This document shows, piece by piece, positions 8,901 through 17,665 of a DNA stretch of 64,000 nt (position 1 is its first letter; every line of letters starts with the position of its first letter). The position numbers and the translations under genes are program-made. The notes below the pieces were generated by a model, which was not told the origin of the DNA, ran no database searches, and saw only the letters and a program-made list of their open reading frames with translations. The DNA is from Arcobacter sp. CECT 8986 (GTDB lineage Bacteria; Campylobacterota; Campylobacteria; Campylobacterales; Arcobacteraceae), in contig NZ_PDKG01000011.1 of assembly GCF_004116725.1 (NCBI RefSeq), positions 18,114-82,113 of the forward strand, read 5' to 3'.

Positions 8901-11900
8901 TTATAAACTTTCTAATATTTCTATTGTTTCATCATCAAATTCATCTTTTCTAGCTATATTTATAACATCATGTTTATTTGCTCCTAAAGAGATTAGAGTT
9001 TTGATAGATTCGACTCTTTGTTCTTGAGGTATGTTAAGATTAGATTGTAAAGACCAAGAAATAGCAGATAAACCAAAATTGTCTTTAGTATTGATATCAT
9101 CAACAAAATTAAGAAGATACTCAAAAAGATTGAAGTGGCAAAAATATGAAGCAAAAATAAGAGGGTTCATGCCATTTTCAAGATTTTTAAAAGGTACACC
9201 GTTCTCTTTAAGATAATCAATCAAGTCAATAATGTTAGAATCGTTGCCTCTTTTGATAGCTTTGAAAATAAGATTTTCACCATTGTTGTCCTCAACCAGA
9301 AGATTGATATCTTCACTTTGAAGTAAAGTATTAGCAAAAAATAAATCACTAAACTCAATAGCAACCATGATAGGAGTAACACCATTTTTGTCAGGTTTGT
9401 TTATGTCAACTTCAAGTTGTAAAAGAGTGTTGAAAATAGTTTTTAAATTAAAACCAATAGAGTTGTTTAAAATAGTAGAACCTTCAAGAGGAACATTGTC
9501 TAAGTCACAACCATAATCTTTAAGAACTGCTAAGATTTTTGATTTGTTCTCTTCAAAGTTATCTTTATCATCATAAGAATAATTTTTTGTATTAAAATCA
9601 CTTGGAATTGTTACATTAACAGCATTATAACCTGACTCATTTTTATTATTGCAATTAGCACCACTTTCTAAAAGAGTAACTAAAGTTTCAAAGCAACCAT
9701 ATTTTGCAGCACTCATTACAGCAGTTAGTTGTTCAGAATCAAACTGTTCTATATCAACTCCTGCATCAATTAATACTTTTACAGTCTGGGCTCTTTTTGT
9801 TTTATCTAAGTGTGGATAATTAGAGATTGCTTTATGCATAGCAGGAGAGTTGTCAAAACCTCCAACTATATGAACATCACTTCCTAATTCAATTAGATAA
9901 TTTACACATTTTGGTAAACATTCTGTTGAAGCTTTTAGAAGTAGAGTATCACCTTGAGTATTTTGTTGCTCTAAATCTATTTTACATTTTTTAGTAAAAA
10001 ATTTTAGATGTTTTAAAATGGCTTCATCACTTAAACCTCTAACTCCTAGGCATGAGCAAATTATAGATTCATTTCTTCCTCCTCTTTGCTCATTTAAGTC
10101 AATATTACCTTTAGTTATTAGTATATCAAGTAAGTTCTCTTCGAAACTCTCTTCAACTGCATATAAAAGTGGGTGTTCTTCTTTTATTGCTGCATGTCCT
10201 AAATTTGTTTTAGTAAGAGGAATATTTGCATCTGCATTATTTTCTAATAGACAAGATACAATTTGAGTAATTTTATCTGTTGATATATTTCCTAGACAAG
10301 CTAAAACTGCAATCAAAGAAGTTTCTGTTGTAGTGATTTTCTTTTGAGTAGAGGGATTTGTTTTTGTGCAATAGTAGACTCTATTTAAATTTGGGTCTTT
10401 TTCTATTAATTTCTTTATAAAATCAACACTAAAGTTATTAGAAAGTGCCATTTCAATAAGTGATCTGTGTTCTGTATATGTTTTCATATTTGGGTAGTTA
10501 TCTAGTAGATATTGTGCAAGCTCTTTTCTCTCCCAATTTATTGCCATATCCAACGCTTGAGCACTATAATGATATTTTTTTTCATCAATTTCTAAAGAGT
10601 AATAAAAGTCACTAATGTAGTTTGGATTTTTTTCAATTAGAAGTTTACATAATTTATCATTTGCTTTTTTAGCAAACATAAAACTAATTTGCTCCTCTAG
10701 TTCAATCTCTTTATATGTTTTTAGAATATGTTCTAAAAAAGGGTGATTATCTTCATTGTCTAAAAGTATATCTATTATTGAACTTTTTGGTGATTCATCT
10801 TTACTATTTGAAATGACTTTTTGATTTATATTTAGACCTAGTTGCATTAAAACTTTTAGCATTTTGATTTTATCTTCAACTGTTTGTAAAAATCTAAAAC
10901 CAATAAGCCCGTTTATTGCTCCTTGACCATTTTTATTTATCTCATTTATATCTATATTTTTGTCATTTACTAGATGCTTTATAAGAGGAATTTGATTTAA
11001 AAATACACAATTTGCGATTGAAGAGTTATTATCATAGTTAAAAATTGCTCCATTATCAAAAAGAAAATCAATAAAAGAAAAATCCTTACCAACAATATAA
11101 CTTCTACAATAGTATTGTAAAACTGTTAGCTTTTCACTATCTTTGTTTTGCTCATTTATATCACAACCTCTTTCTAAAGCAATCTTACAAAGTTGTATTT
11201 TTTCACTATTCTCAATTAGTACATTTTCACAAATTAGAGTCATTATTTGCATATTTTTAATATCTTCAAATTTAAAAAAGAGCTTTTTAAAATCATTAAA
11301 TGTCAAATATGTTGAAAAATATTTATAATCTTTTAGTGGTTGTTTTTCTAATAAAACAGTAGACATTTTTGCAATCTCTTTTTCTGTTAAAAAGATATTT
11401 TTATAAAATTTATGGATTGTTTTTATTGAAGCACCATAAGATAAGAATAGTTCAATTAGATATTTGTTTTGAGTGTCATATGCTTTTTCTAAAAGAGATT
11501 TTTGTCCTAGAATCTCTTCATTTAAGTCAATTTCTTTATTTTTTAGAAGATATGTTATTACATCAATTTTTAGTTGATATGTAATATTATCATCTTCAAC
11601 TAATTGGTGAAGAATTGGTAATCTTGCTATACTATTTTGTAAAATATTATTATCAATTAAAATTTTGAATATTTTTAAATCTGCTTTTATTTCTAGTGCA
11701 GTTTCAAATGGAGTAAATCCATAATCATACTCTTTTGTAAATGAATCATTTTTTATAATGTATGTAATAATATCTAAATTTGAAGTTTCATTTAAACCAT
11801 AAGATAAAACACTTAAACCATCAATATTATTTGGAATAACTATATTTAAACTTATTAGATATTCTAAAAAGTTTTTATTTTCACTTTTTATTCCTAAACG

Positions 11901-12038
11901 TAAAAAATCATTAATATTTTCTTTTATATTAATACTATTTTTATCTAAATATTTTATAATCTTTTTTATTTTTCCTTTTAATATTAGTGATTCTAAGTCT
12001 TCATTATTATTAAAAGCGAATAAATTCTTTAATTGCAT
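8901..12038 (-). CDS. Giant ankyrin-repeat protein 3 (1045 aa)
   Basis: This is the promoter-proximal gene of the ankyrin array. It has the same plan as protein 2: a short head (MQLKNLFAFNNN, then SLILKGKIKKIIKYL) followed by a solenoid of ankyrin-type repeats and no membrane, secretion or catalytic sequence. The start ATG has a good Shine-Dalgarno (AAAGGTAG) seven bases upstream. The protein ends with the cap SLGANKHDVINIARKDEFD, which corresponds to the cap of protein 2 but arrives about 110 residues earlier, so repeats have been lost here or gained in gene 2. I infer a cytoplasmic scaffold or inhibitor role only from the fold; nothing in the sequence names a target. Confidence 0.85.
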   Translation of the reverse strand: MQLKNLFAFNNNEDLESLILKGKIKKIIKYLDKNSINIKENINDFLRLGIKSENKNFLEYLISLNIVIPNNIDGLSVLSYGLNETSNLDIITYIIKNDSFTKEYDYGFTPFETALEIKADLKIFKILIDNNILQNSIARLPILHQLVEDDNITYQLKIDVITYLLKNKEIDLNEEILGQKSLLEKAYDTQNKYLIELFLSYGASIKTIHKFYKNIFLTEKEIAKMSTVLLEKQPLKDYKYFSTYLTFNDFKKLFFKFEDIKNMQIMTLICENVLIENSEKIQLCKIALERGCDINEQNKDSEKLTVLQYYCRSYIVGKDFSFIDFLFDNGAIFNYDNNSSIANCVFLNQIPLIKHLVNDKNIDINEINKNGQGAINGLIGFRFLQTVEDKIKMLKVLMQLGLNINQKVISNSKDESPKSSIIDILLDNEDNHPFLEHILKTYKEIELEEQISFMFAKKANDKLCKLLIEKNPNYISDFYYSLEIDEKKYHYSAQALDMAINWERKELAQYLLDNYPNMKTYTEHRSLIEMALSNNFSVDFIKKLIEKDPNLNRVYYCTKTNPSTQKKITTTETSLIAVLACLGNISTDKITQIVSCLLENNADANIPLTKTNLGHAAIKEEHPLLYAVEESFEENLLDILITKGNIDLNEQRGGRNESIICSCLGVRGLSDEAILKHLKFFTKKCKIDLEQQNTQGDTLLLKASTECLPKCVNYLIELGSDVHIVGGFDNSPAMHKAISNYPHLDKTKRAQTVKVLIDAGVDIEQFDSEQLTAVMSAAKYGCFETLVTLLESGANCNNKNESGYNAVNVTIPSDFNTKNYSYDDKDNFEENKSKILAVLKDYGCDLDNVPLEGSTILNNSIGFNLKTIFNTLLQLEVDINKPDKNGVTPIMVAIEFSDLFFANTLLQSEDINLLVEDNNGENLIFKAIKRGNDSNIIDLIDYLKENGVPFKNLENGMNPLIFASYFCHFNLFEYLLNFVDDINTKDNFGLSAISWSLQSNLNIPQEQRVESIKTLISLGANKHDVINIARKDEFDDETIEILESL
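8980..9554. repeat. Long near-identical block in ankyrin gene 3 (copy B)
   Basis: This is the partner of the block at 5814-6388, in the same orientation and the same reading frame. It encodes the C-terminal ankyrin repeats of protein 3 just before its terminal cap. Upstream in the gene it gives way sharply, at about 9555, to diverged sequence. Confidence 0.9.
9658..9806. repeat. Second near-identical block in ankyrin gene 3 (copy B)
   Basis: This is the partner of 6498-6646, encoding the repeat with DSEQLTAVMSAAKYGCFE. It is in the same frame and orientation as its copy. Confidence 0.8.
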
Positions 12039-12060
12039 TTCGCTACCTTTAAAAAGCGAG

Positions 12061-12068
12061 ATTATAGC
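12061..12068 (-). promoter_or_regulatory. -10 element for the ankyrin operon
   Basis: Read on the minus strand this is GCTATAAT preceded by a T-rich stretch, the usual form of a campylobacterotal sigma-70 promoter, in which a periodic AT tract replaces a clear -35. It lies 23 bases before the ankyrin gene 3 start, in a 78-base gap shared with a divergent transporter gene. Confidence 0.55.
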
Positions 12069-12116
12069 TAAAAATAATATAAAAAGCTAATAAATAATAT
12101 TTTCAATGGATATATA

Positions 12117-13025
12117 ATGATAAAATCAATAACAATACTTTTTCCTTTATGGGCAGTAATCTTTTCAATAATTTGCTATATTTCTCCAAATTTGGTAGTT
12201 GGGTTCAAAAGTTTAATTATTCCTTTATTGATTTTTATTATGTTTTGTATGGGAATCACTCTAAAAATTGATGATTTTAAAAGAGTTCTTAAAAAACCTA
12301 ATATAATAGCCTTGACTACAATCTTACAATTTTTACTTATGCCTTTAGCTGCTTATTTTGTATCAAAACTATTTGATTTATCAACTGATCTTTTAGTTGG
12401 AATGATTTTAGTAGGAGCAGTATCAGGAGGAACTGCTTCAAATGTAATAGCATATTTAGCAAAAGCTGATGTTGCTTTATCTATTACTATGACTATTGTA
12501 TCTACTTTATTATCTATTGTTGTTACACCTTATTTAACTTTGTTTTATATAGGTCAAACAGTTCCAGTTCCTGCTGGTAGTATGCTATTAAGTATTTTAA
12601 AAATTGTATTTATTCCTGTATTAATAGGAATTATTTTAAACCACTTTTTTCATAAATATATAGATAAAAGACAAGATATTTTTGCACTGTTATCAATAAT
12701 TAGTATAGTATTTATTATAGGAATAATAATAGGAATAAATCAAAACAAAATATCATCAATTGCAACTTCTTTAATGTTGGCAATTATTTGTCATAATATT
12801 ATAGGTTTATTTGGTGGGTATGTTATTTGCAAAGCATTTGGTTATAATAAAAAAGAGTGTAAAACAGTAGCTATTGAAGTTGGTATGCAAAACTCAGGTT
12901 TAGCAGTTGTATTAGCAATGAAATATTTTTCAGCATTAAGTGCATTACCTGGAGCAATATTTAGTATATGGCACAACATATCTGGCTCTATTCTTGCTGG
13001 ATATTGGTCAAAACAAAAGGATTGA
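12117..13025 (+). CDS. Bile acid:sodium symporter (BASS) family transporter
   Basis: This is a polytopic inner-membrane protein of 302 residues with about nine or ten hydrophobic segments. BASS-family signatures are present: GGTASNVIAYLAKADVALS from residue 104 and EVGMQNSGLAVVLA near residue 258, the two regions that line the sodium and substrate sites in this fold. Bacterial members move small organic anions such as ketopantoate or keto acids rather than bile acids, so the substrate here is open. An upstream in-frame ATG at about 12105 is excluded because it runs into a stop after two codons. A methyltransferase gene follows after three bases, so the two are co-transcribed. Confidence 0.88.
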   Translation: MIKSITILFPLWAVIFSIICYISPNLVVGFKSLIIPLLIFIMFCMGITLKIDDFKRVLKKPNIIALTTILQFLLMPLAAYFVSKLFDLSTDLLVGMILVGAVSGGTASNVIAYLAKADVALSITMTIVSTLLSIVVTPYLTLFYIGQTVPVPAGSMLLSILKIVFIPVLIGIILNHFFHKYIDKRQDIFALLSIISIVFIIGIIIGINQNKISSIATSLMLAIICHNIIGLFGGYVICKAFGYNKKECKTVAIEVGMQNSGLAVVLAMKYFSALSALPGAIFSIWHNISGSILAGYWSKQKD

Positions 13026-13028
13026 TTT

Positions 13029-13823
13029 ATGAAGTTTGAAGATATAGATTTTAATGAAATGTACAAAGAGCAAAAGCAAAAAACCACTTTTAAACCTAAA
13101 AGTAGTGATGATTGGAATAACAAAGCACCCTCTATGAATGAAAGAGTTCACTCTTCAATTTACAATGATGAGTTTTTAGATAGATTGAATTTAGATAAAA
13201 TTGATTCTTTACTTGATGTAGGTTGTGGTGTAGGAAATTTATCTTTGAAATTAGCAAAAAAATTAAATAGTGTTTATTCACTAGATTACTCATCTAAAAT
13301 GTTAGAGTTATTAAATGAAAATGCAAAAGCACAAAATATCACAAATATCACTACAATAAATAAATCTTGGTATGATAATTGGGATGATATTCCAAACACT
13401 GATTTAGTTATAGCTTCAAGGTCTATGGAAGTAAAAGATATGAAAGAAGCATTAGTTAAGTTAAATACAAAAGCAAATAAAAAAGTAGTAATTACTTATA
13501 AAAAAGGTGGTTCTTTTGTAAGTGATGAGATACTAGATGCTTTAGGAAAAAATATTATCAAAAAGCCTGATTATATCTATATTTTAAATATATTATACTC
13601 TTTGGGTATTTATGCAAAAGTTGATTTTATAAATAGTGAAGGGCGAAATACAATCTATTCATCTAAAGAGAGGTTTATACAATCTATTTCTTGGAGTATA
13701 GGTGCATTAACACAAGAAGAGATAAAAAATTTAGAAGATTATTATGATAATTTAACAACTGAACAAAAAAATAAAGAAGAGTATGTTCAATGGGCGATGA
13801 TATCTTGGGATAAGAAGGCGTAA
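13029..13823 (+). CDS. Class I SAM-dependent methyltransferase
   Basis: The 264-residue protein has the Rossmann-type SAM-binding motif LLDVGCGVGNLS at residues 61-72, an acidic residue at the end of strand 2 (YSLDYSSKML) and a motif-IV-like strand (DLVIASRSMEV). The first 50 residues are an acidic and basic N-terminal helix region (MYKEQKQKTTFKPK) containing DDWNNKAP, a feature I associate with a group of uncharacterised methyltransferases. The acceptor cannot be told from sequence. The gene is the second of a two-gene unit with the BASS transporter and ends at a hairpin shared with the convergent glycosyltransferase. Confidence 0.85.
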   Translation: MKFEDIDFNEMYKEQKQKTTFKPKSSDDWNNKAPSMNERVHSSIYNDEFLDRLNLDKIDSLLDVGCGVGNLSLKLAKKLNSVYSLDYSSKMLELLNENAKAQNITNITTINKSWYDNWDDIPNTDLVIASRSMEVKDMKEALVKLNTKANKKVVITYKKGGSFVSDEILDALGKNIIKKPDYIYILNILYSLGIYAKVDFINSEGRNTIYSSKERFIQSISWSIGALTQEEIKNLEDYYDNLTTEQKNKEEYVQWAMISWDKKA

Positions 13824-13834
13824 AACCTTCTTAT
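13810..13834. terminator. Bidirectional hairpin between methyltransferase and glycosyltransferase genes
   Basis: The 9-base-pair stem ATAAGAAGG/CCTTCTTAT has a 7-base loop. The methyltransferase stop lies in the loop and the glycosyltransferase stop lies in the right arm. Confidence 0.7.
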
Positions 13835-14943
13835 AAAAGATTTAACTCCGTTGCAAAATCTTGAGCAATTTTCTCATAATTTCTAATATCTAGAAGTTTT
13901 TTTTGTCCATTTACTCCAACTTTTGCAACTTCTTCTTTTGACAATGCTAATAACTCTTCAATTTTTGATTTTATAGAATCTTTATCAAAATCACAAAACC
14001 ATGCTTCAACATTATCTTCAAATAAAGTATTATTTTTTGCATTATTTGTCATAATACAAGGAACTGCACTTGAGTAATAATCTATAATTTTAATAGATGT
14101 TGATGTATTAAAAATTGCAATATTTGGTAAAATAGATAAGCCAATATCTGCTTTAGCAATCAACTCTAATAATTCTTCTTTATTTTTAGTATTATAAAGC
14201 TCAATACAATTTTTTAAATTTGGATATTTCTCTAACATTTTTTTTGCATATTCTGGATCTTTTGTTGATATCATAATCCTAAAAAGATTATTGTTTATTT
14301 GGCTAAATGCTTCTAAAATAGTCTCAAATTTTCTTAGATTATCTAAAGTTCCTGCATAAATAAATCTTTTGAAATCTTCAACATGTTGGATATTTTCATG
14401 TAAAACTTCTGGGTCAATACCTGTTGGAATAGGGTAAGTTTTTATACTAATTGAAGGAAAAAATTCATCTTTCATTTGGTTTGTAGAAGGCAAGAATATA
14501 TCACATTCATTTATTAAAGTTGTCTCTTTGTATGATTGTATTTTATCTCCAATCATATCAAAAAAAGTGGAATTATTATTTGCTTCATTCTCTTTTAGTT
14601 TTGCTATTCTTTTTGGGAAAGATAATCTAAATCCAACTTTGTATTTGTATCTTATCTTTGTTTTTAGAATATCTTTCAAAAGTTCAATGTCATTTCTTAT
14701 TACAATAAAATCATAAGAGTTTACATCAATTTGATTTTTTTCTAATTCTTCAAGCAAATTATCTTTTAATTTTAAAGGCAAAATAAATCTTTGGTTGTCT
14801 TTTTTTTCAAAATCTGTTTTGAATTGAGAAAAATATAAGATATTTACATTTAAATGTTTGCCTAAATATTTTTCAAAAAAAGCACCTATAAAACTGTGGT
14901 CTGTATATTCATCTTGGTCGGTTATATACAAGAAATTTTTCAT
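13831..14943 (-). CDS. Glycosyltransferase family 4-like protein
   Basis: The 370-residue product looks like a GT-B fold glycosyltransferase that moves a sugar from a nucleotide donor to an unknown acceptor. An N-terminal Rossmann-like half is followed by a linker (YPIPTGIDPEVL) and a C-terminal donor-binding half with FIYAGTLDNLRKFETIL and the late STSIKIIDYYSSAVPCI segment, equivalent to the usual E-x7-E region. I place the start at 14943 because a strong AGGAGG lies just upstream of that ATG; a start 17 codons further upstream would put this site inside the gene. The gene stands alone, so its pathway (lipopolysaccharide, capsule or protein glycosylation) is not shown. Confidence 0.8.
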   Translation of the reverse strand: MKNFLYITDQDEYTDHSFIGAFFEKYLGKHLNVNILYFSQFKTDFEKKDNQRFILPLKLKDNLLEELEKNQIDVNSYDFIVIRNDIELLKDILKTKIRYKYKVGFRLSFPKRIAKLKENEANNNSTFFDMIGDKIQSYKETTLINECDIFLPSTNQMKDEFFPSISIKTYPIPTGIDPEVLHENIQHVEDFKRFIYAGTLDNLRKFETILEAFSQINNNLFRIMISTKDPEYAKKMLEKYPNLKNCIELYNTKNKEELLELIAKADIGLSILPNIAIFNTSTSIKIIDYYSSAVPCIMTNNAKNNTLFEDNVEAWFCDFDKDSIKSKIEELLALSKEEVAKVGVNGQKKLLDIRNYEKIAQDFATELNLL

Positions 14944-15076
14944 AAAGCCTCCTATATTTAATTTGCTAATTATTATATACCTAAATAGTTGCATAAAAAA
15001 AGCATAAAATTTACTTAATAAAAAATTGTATATTATTTATATAAAAGTTACATATTAATTAGCCTTTAAATGATAA

Positions 15077-15082
15077 TATAAT
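15077..15082 (+). promoter_or_regulatory. -10 element for the amino acid transport operon
   Basis: TATAAT stands 36 bases before the ABC ATPase start, in the 175-base gap between divergent genes. No convincing -35 is seen, as is usual in this phylum. Confidence 0.45.
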
Positions 15083-15118
15083 ATTATATAAGTTTCTATT
15101 TTTCTAAAAAGAGAGCTA

Positions 15119-15862
15119 ATGCATAATAATCAAATAATTCAGATGAAAAAAATCAATAAATACTATGATGATTTCCATGTTTTAAAAGACATTGACTTTA
15201 GTGTTGAACAAGGTGAAATCGTTGTAGTTTGTGGACCTTCTGGTTCTGGTAAATCAACTTTAATTCGTTGTATAAATGGTCTTGAAGAGATTGACGATGG
15301 ACAAATAATAGTTGATGATTTACATATTCATGATAGTAAAAAGAATTTAAAAGCAATAAGAAGTGAAGTAGGTATGGTATTTCAACACTTTAACCTTTTC
15401 CCTCATCTTACAATTTTAGAAAATATTACAATAGCTCCAACATTGGTAAAAAACATATCAAAAAATGATGCTAAAGATATTGCAATGGAGCTCTTAAGAA
15501 AAGTAAAACTTGAAAACAAAGCAAATTCTTATCCTGCTGATTTAAGTGGTGGACAAAAACAAAGAGTTGCCATCGCAAGAAGTCTAGCAATGAAACCAAA
15601 AGTGATTTTATTTGATGAACCAACATCTGCACTTGACCCAGAAACAATTGGTGATGTGCTTTCTGTTATGAAAGATTTAGCAAAAGAAAAATTTACTTTA
15701 GTTTGTGTTACTCATGAAATGGGTTTTGCAAAAGAAGTAGGAGATAGAATAGTATTTATGGACCAAGGAGTAATTGTTGAAGAAAATACTCCAAGTGAAT
15801 TTTTCAAAAGCCCAAAAAGTGATAGGGCAAAAAAATTCTTAAATGAAATATTAGTACACTAA
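15119..15862 (+). CDS. Polar amino acid ABC transporter, ATP-binding protein
   Basis: This is the cytoplasmic ATPase of a GlnQ/HisP-type importer, 247 residues, close to the family norm. It has Walker [10 protein letters not shown] (39-47), the Q-loop in [11 protein letters not shown], the signature LSGGQKQR (142-149), Walker [14 protein letters not shown] (162-174) and the switch histidine in [10 protein letters not shown] solute-binding protein and a permease follow directly, completing the importer. The substrate is likely a polar amino acid, but which one is not shown. Confidence 0.95.
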   Translation: MHNNQIIQMKKINKYYDDFHVLKDIDFSVEQGEIVVVCGPSGSGKSTLIRCINGLEEIDDGQIIVDDLHIHDSKKNLKAIRSEVGMVFQHFNLFPHLTILENITIAPTLVKNISKNDAKDIAMELLRKVKLENKANSYPADLSGGQKQRVAIARSLAMKPKVILFDEPTSALDPETIGDVLSVMKDLAKEKFTLVCVTHEMGFAKEVGDRIVFMDQGVIVEENTPSEFFKSPKSDRAKKFLNEILVH

Positions 15863-15880
15863 ACACAATAAGGAGAGATA

Positions 15881-16696
15881 ATGAAAAAAATACTTTTAGC
15901 AATGTTAGTTTTTTTAGCTTCTACAGTATTTGCAGCTGATTTAGACTTATGGAAAAACTCTACATTAAATAAAATAGTTCAAAGAGGTGAGTTAAGAGTA
16001 GGATTAGACCCAGGATATATGCCTTTTGAGATGAAAGATAAAAAAGGTAGATTAATTGGTTATGATATTGATATTGCAAGATTAATGGCAAAATCAATGG
16101 GTGTAAAATTAAAAGTTGTTCCTACTGCATTTGATGGAATTATTGCAGGTCTTTTAACTGACAAATTTGATATTATTATTGCTGGTATGACTATTACTCA
16201 AGAGAGAAATTTAAAAATCAATTTTTCTGATTCATATATTGTAGTTGGACAAACTGTTCTTTTAAATAAAAAATTAGCAAATGAAATAAAAGATTCAAAA
16301 CAATTAAATAGTAAGAAATATACAATTACTGCTAAACTTGGTCAAACAGGTGAAATTGTTGCTAAGAAATTTTTCAAAAATGCAAAAATCAATACTTTTG
16401 ATACAGAAGTAGAAGCAGTTTCTGAAGTTTTAAATGGTAGAGCTGACGCATTTGTAAATGACCAACCATATAATGCAATTTTTATGGATGGAAAGGGTAA
16501 AAATAAATTAGTTCATTTAGATAAACCTTTAACTTATGAGCCATTAGCATTTGGTATCAAAAAAGGTGACCCAGATTTCTTAAATTGGTTAAATAACTTC
16601 CTAAAACAAATTAAAAATGACAAATTATTAAATATTCAAGAAAAATTATATAATAAATGGTTTGTTAATACAGACTGGTTAAAAAGAGTTCAATAG
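15881..16696 (+). CDS. Periplasmic solute-binding protein, family 3 (amino acid)
   Basis: The protein has 271 residues with a clear Sec signal peptide (MKKILLAMLVFLASTVFA, cleavage before ADLDLW). The mature part is a family 3 binding protein: LRVGLDPGYMPFEM at the start of domain 1, GRLIGYDIDIARLMAK, and AGMTITQERNLKINFSDSY, where the Arg of ERxxxxxFS contacts the substrate carboxylate. It delivers its ligand to the permease encoded next. A GGAGAG ribosome site precedes the ATG. The exact ligand is open. Confidence 0.94.
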   Translation: MKKILLAMLVFLASTVFAADLDLWKNSTLNKIVQRGELRVGLDPGYMPFEMKDKKGRLIGYDIDIARLMAKSMGVKLKVVPTAFDGIIAGLLTDKFDIIIAGMTITQERNLKINFSDSYIVVGQTVLLNKKLANEIKDSKQLNSKKYTITAKLGQTGEIVAKKFFKNAKINTFDTEVEAVSEVLNGRADAFVNDQPYNAIFMDGKGKNKLVHLDKPLTYEPLAFGIKKGDPDFLNWLNNFLKQIKNDKLLNIQEKLYNKWFVNTDWLKRVQ

Positions 16697-16699
16697 ATA

Positions 16700-17665
16700 A
16701 TGAGTAAAAAACAATCATTTGCACAAAATAAAACAATAGGGCATTTTATTGCTCTTGCGTTTTATATTGCAGTAGGATATTTTTTATATGTAGCTGCTAC
16801 AAATATGAACTATGAATGGAAATGGACATCAATTCCTAAATATTTTGTATATAAAGATACACAAAGTGTAACTGCACCTGTTGGTGGAGTATTACAAAAA
16901 GAAAATGGTAAATACTATATTCAAAACGATGATGGTAAAACATTTTTAAATATTGATGATTCATATAAGCTTGAGTATAAATTAGGTTCTGATATTTATG
17001 AGTTTGATTTTATTGCATCAAAAACTGTTACTAAAGCTGGTCCTGTTTTATGGGGGCTTTGGACAACATTAAAAATCTCTTTTTTTGCAGCAATTCTTAC
17101 TTATTTGATAGGTATAATAACTGCATTAATGAAACTTTCATCTTATGTATTTTTAAAAGATATAGCGACGGTTTATATTACTATTGTAAGAGGAACACCT
17201 TTACTTGTACAAATTTTCTTATTCTATTTTATTGTGGCAAATATTTTTGAATTAGATAGGTTTGTAGCTGGGGTATTATCTCTTGGTATATTCTTTGGTG
17301 CATATATGGCTGAGATATTAAGAGGAGCAATTCAATCAATTGATAAAGGTCAGTTAGAAGCTGCAAATTCTTTGGGTATTTCTCATTTTCAAGCAATGAG
17401 ATATATTATATTTCCTCAAGCTTTAAAAAGAGCATTACCTACTTTAGTTGGTGAGATGATTGCATTAATAAAAGATTCATCTTTAGTTTCTGTTATCTCA
17501 ATCACAGACTTAACAAAAGTTGGTAGAGAAATTGTTGCAAATACATTCTCTCCTTTTGAAACTTGGATAGTTGTAGCACTTGTATATCTATCAATAACAT
17601 CAATTTTGAGTTATTTAGGTCATAATTTAGAGAAAAAATATAGTAAAAAAGGTGGAGTTGCATAG
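16700..17665 (+). CDS. Amino acid ABC transporter permease with extra periplasmic domain
   Basis: This is a HisM/GlnP-family inner-membrane permease. The core runs from about residue 112 to the end and includes the coupling-helix EAA region (GQLEAANSLGISHFQAMR) and the conserved RGTPLLVQIFLFYF. It is unusual in its N-terminus: one membrane helix (residues 14-33) leads into about 80 residues of soluble sequence (DTQSVTAPVGGVLQKENGKY and onward) before the first core helix, giving 321 residues instead of the usual 220-240. The extra segment should lie in the periplasm and might dock the binding protein. It starts three bases after the binding-protein stop. Confidence 0.9.
   Translation: MSKKQSFAQNKTIGHFIALAFYIAVGYFLYVAATNMNYEWKWTSIPKYFVYKDTQSVTAPVGGVLQKENGKYYIQNDDGKTFLNIDDSYKLEYKLGSDIYEFDFIASKTVTKAGPVLWGLWTTLKISFFAAILTYLIGIITALMKLSSYVFLKDIATVYITIVRGTPLLVQIFLFYFIVANIFELDRFVAGVLSLGIFFGAYMAEILRGAIQSIDKGQLEAANSLGISHFQAMRYIIFPQALKRALPTLVGEMIALIKDSSLVSVISITDLTKVGREIVANTFSPFETWIVVALVYLSITSILSYLGHNLEKKYSKKGGVA

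Noticed and set aside
1869..12038. The many short repeats considered as a possible CRISPR array.
   Set aside because: The repetition is at protein level (ankyrin units of about 33 residues) inside open frames, with no regular direct repeat and spacer pattern.
14944..14994. An upstream start for the glycosyltransferase, 17 codons longer.
   Set aside because: A strong AGGAGG lies inside that extension just before the ATG at 14943, so the shorter form is preferred.
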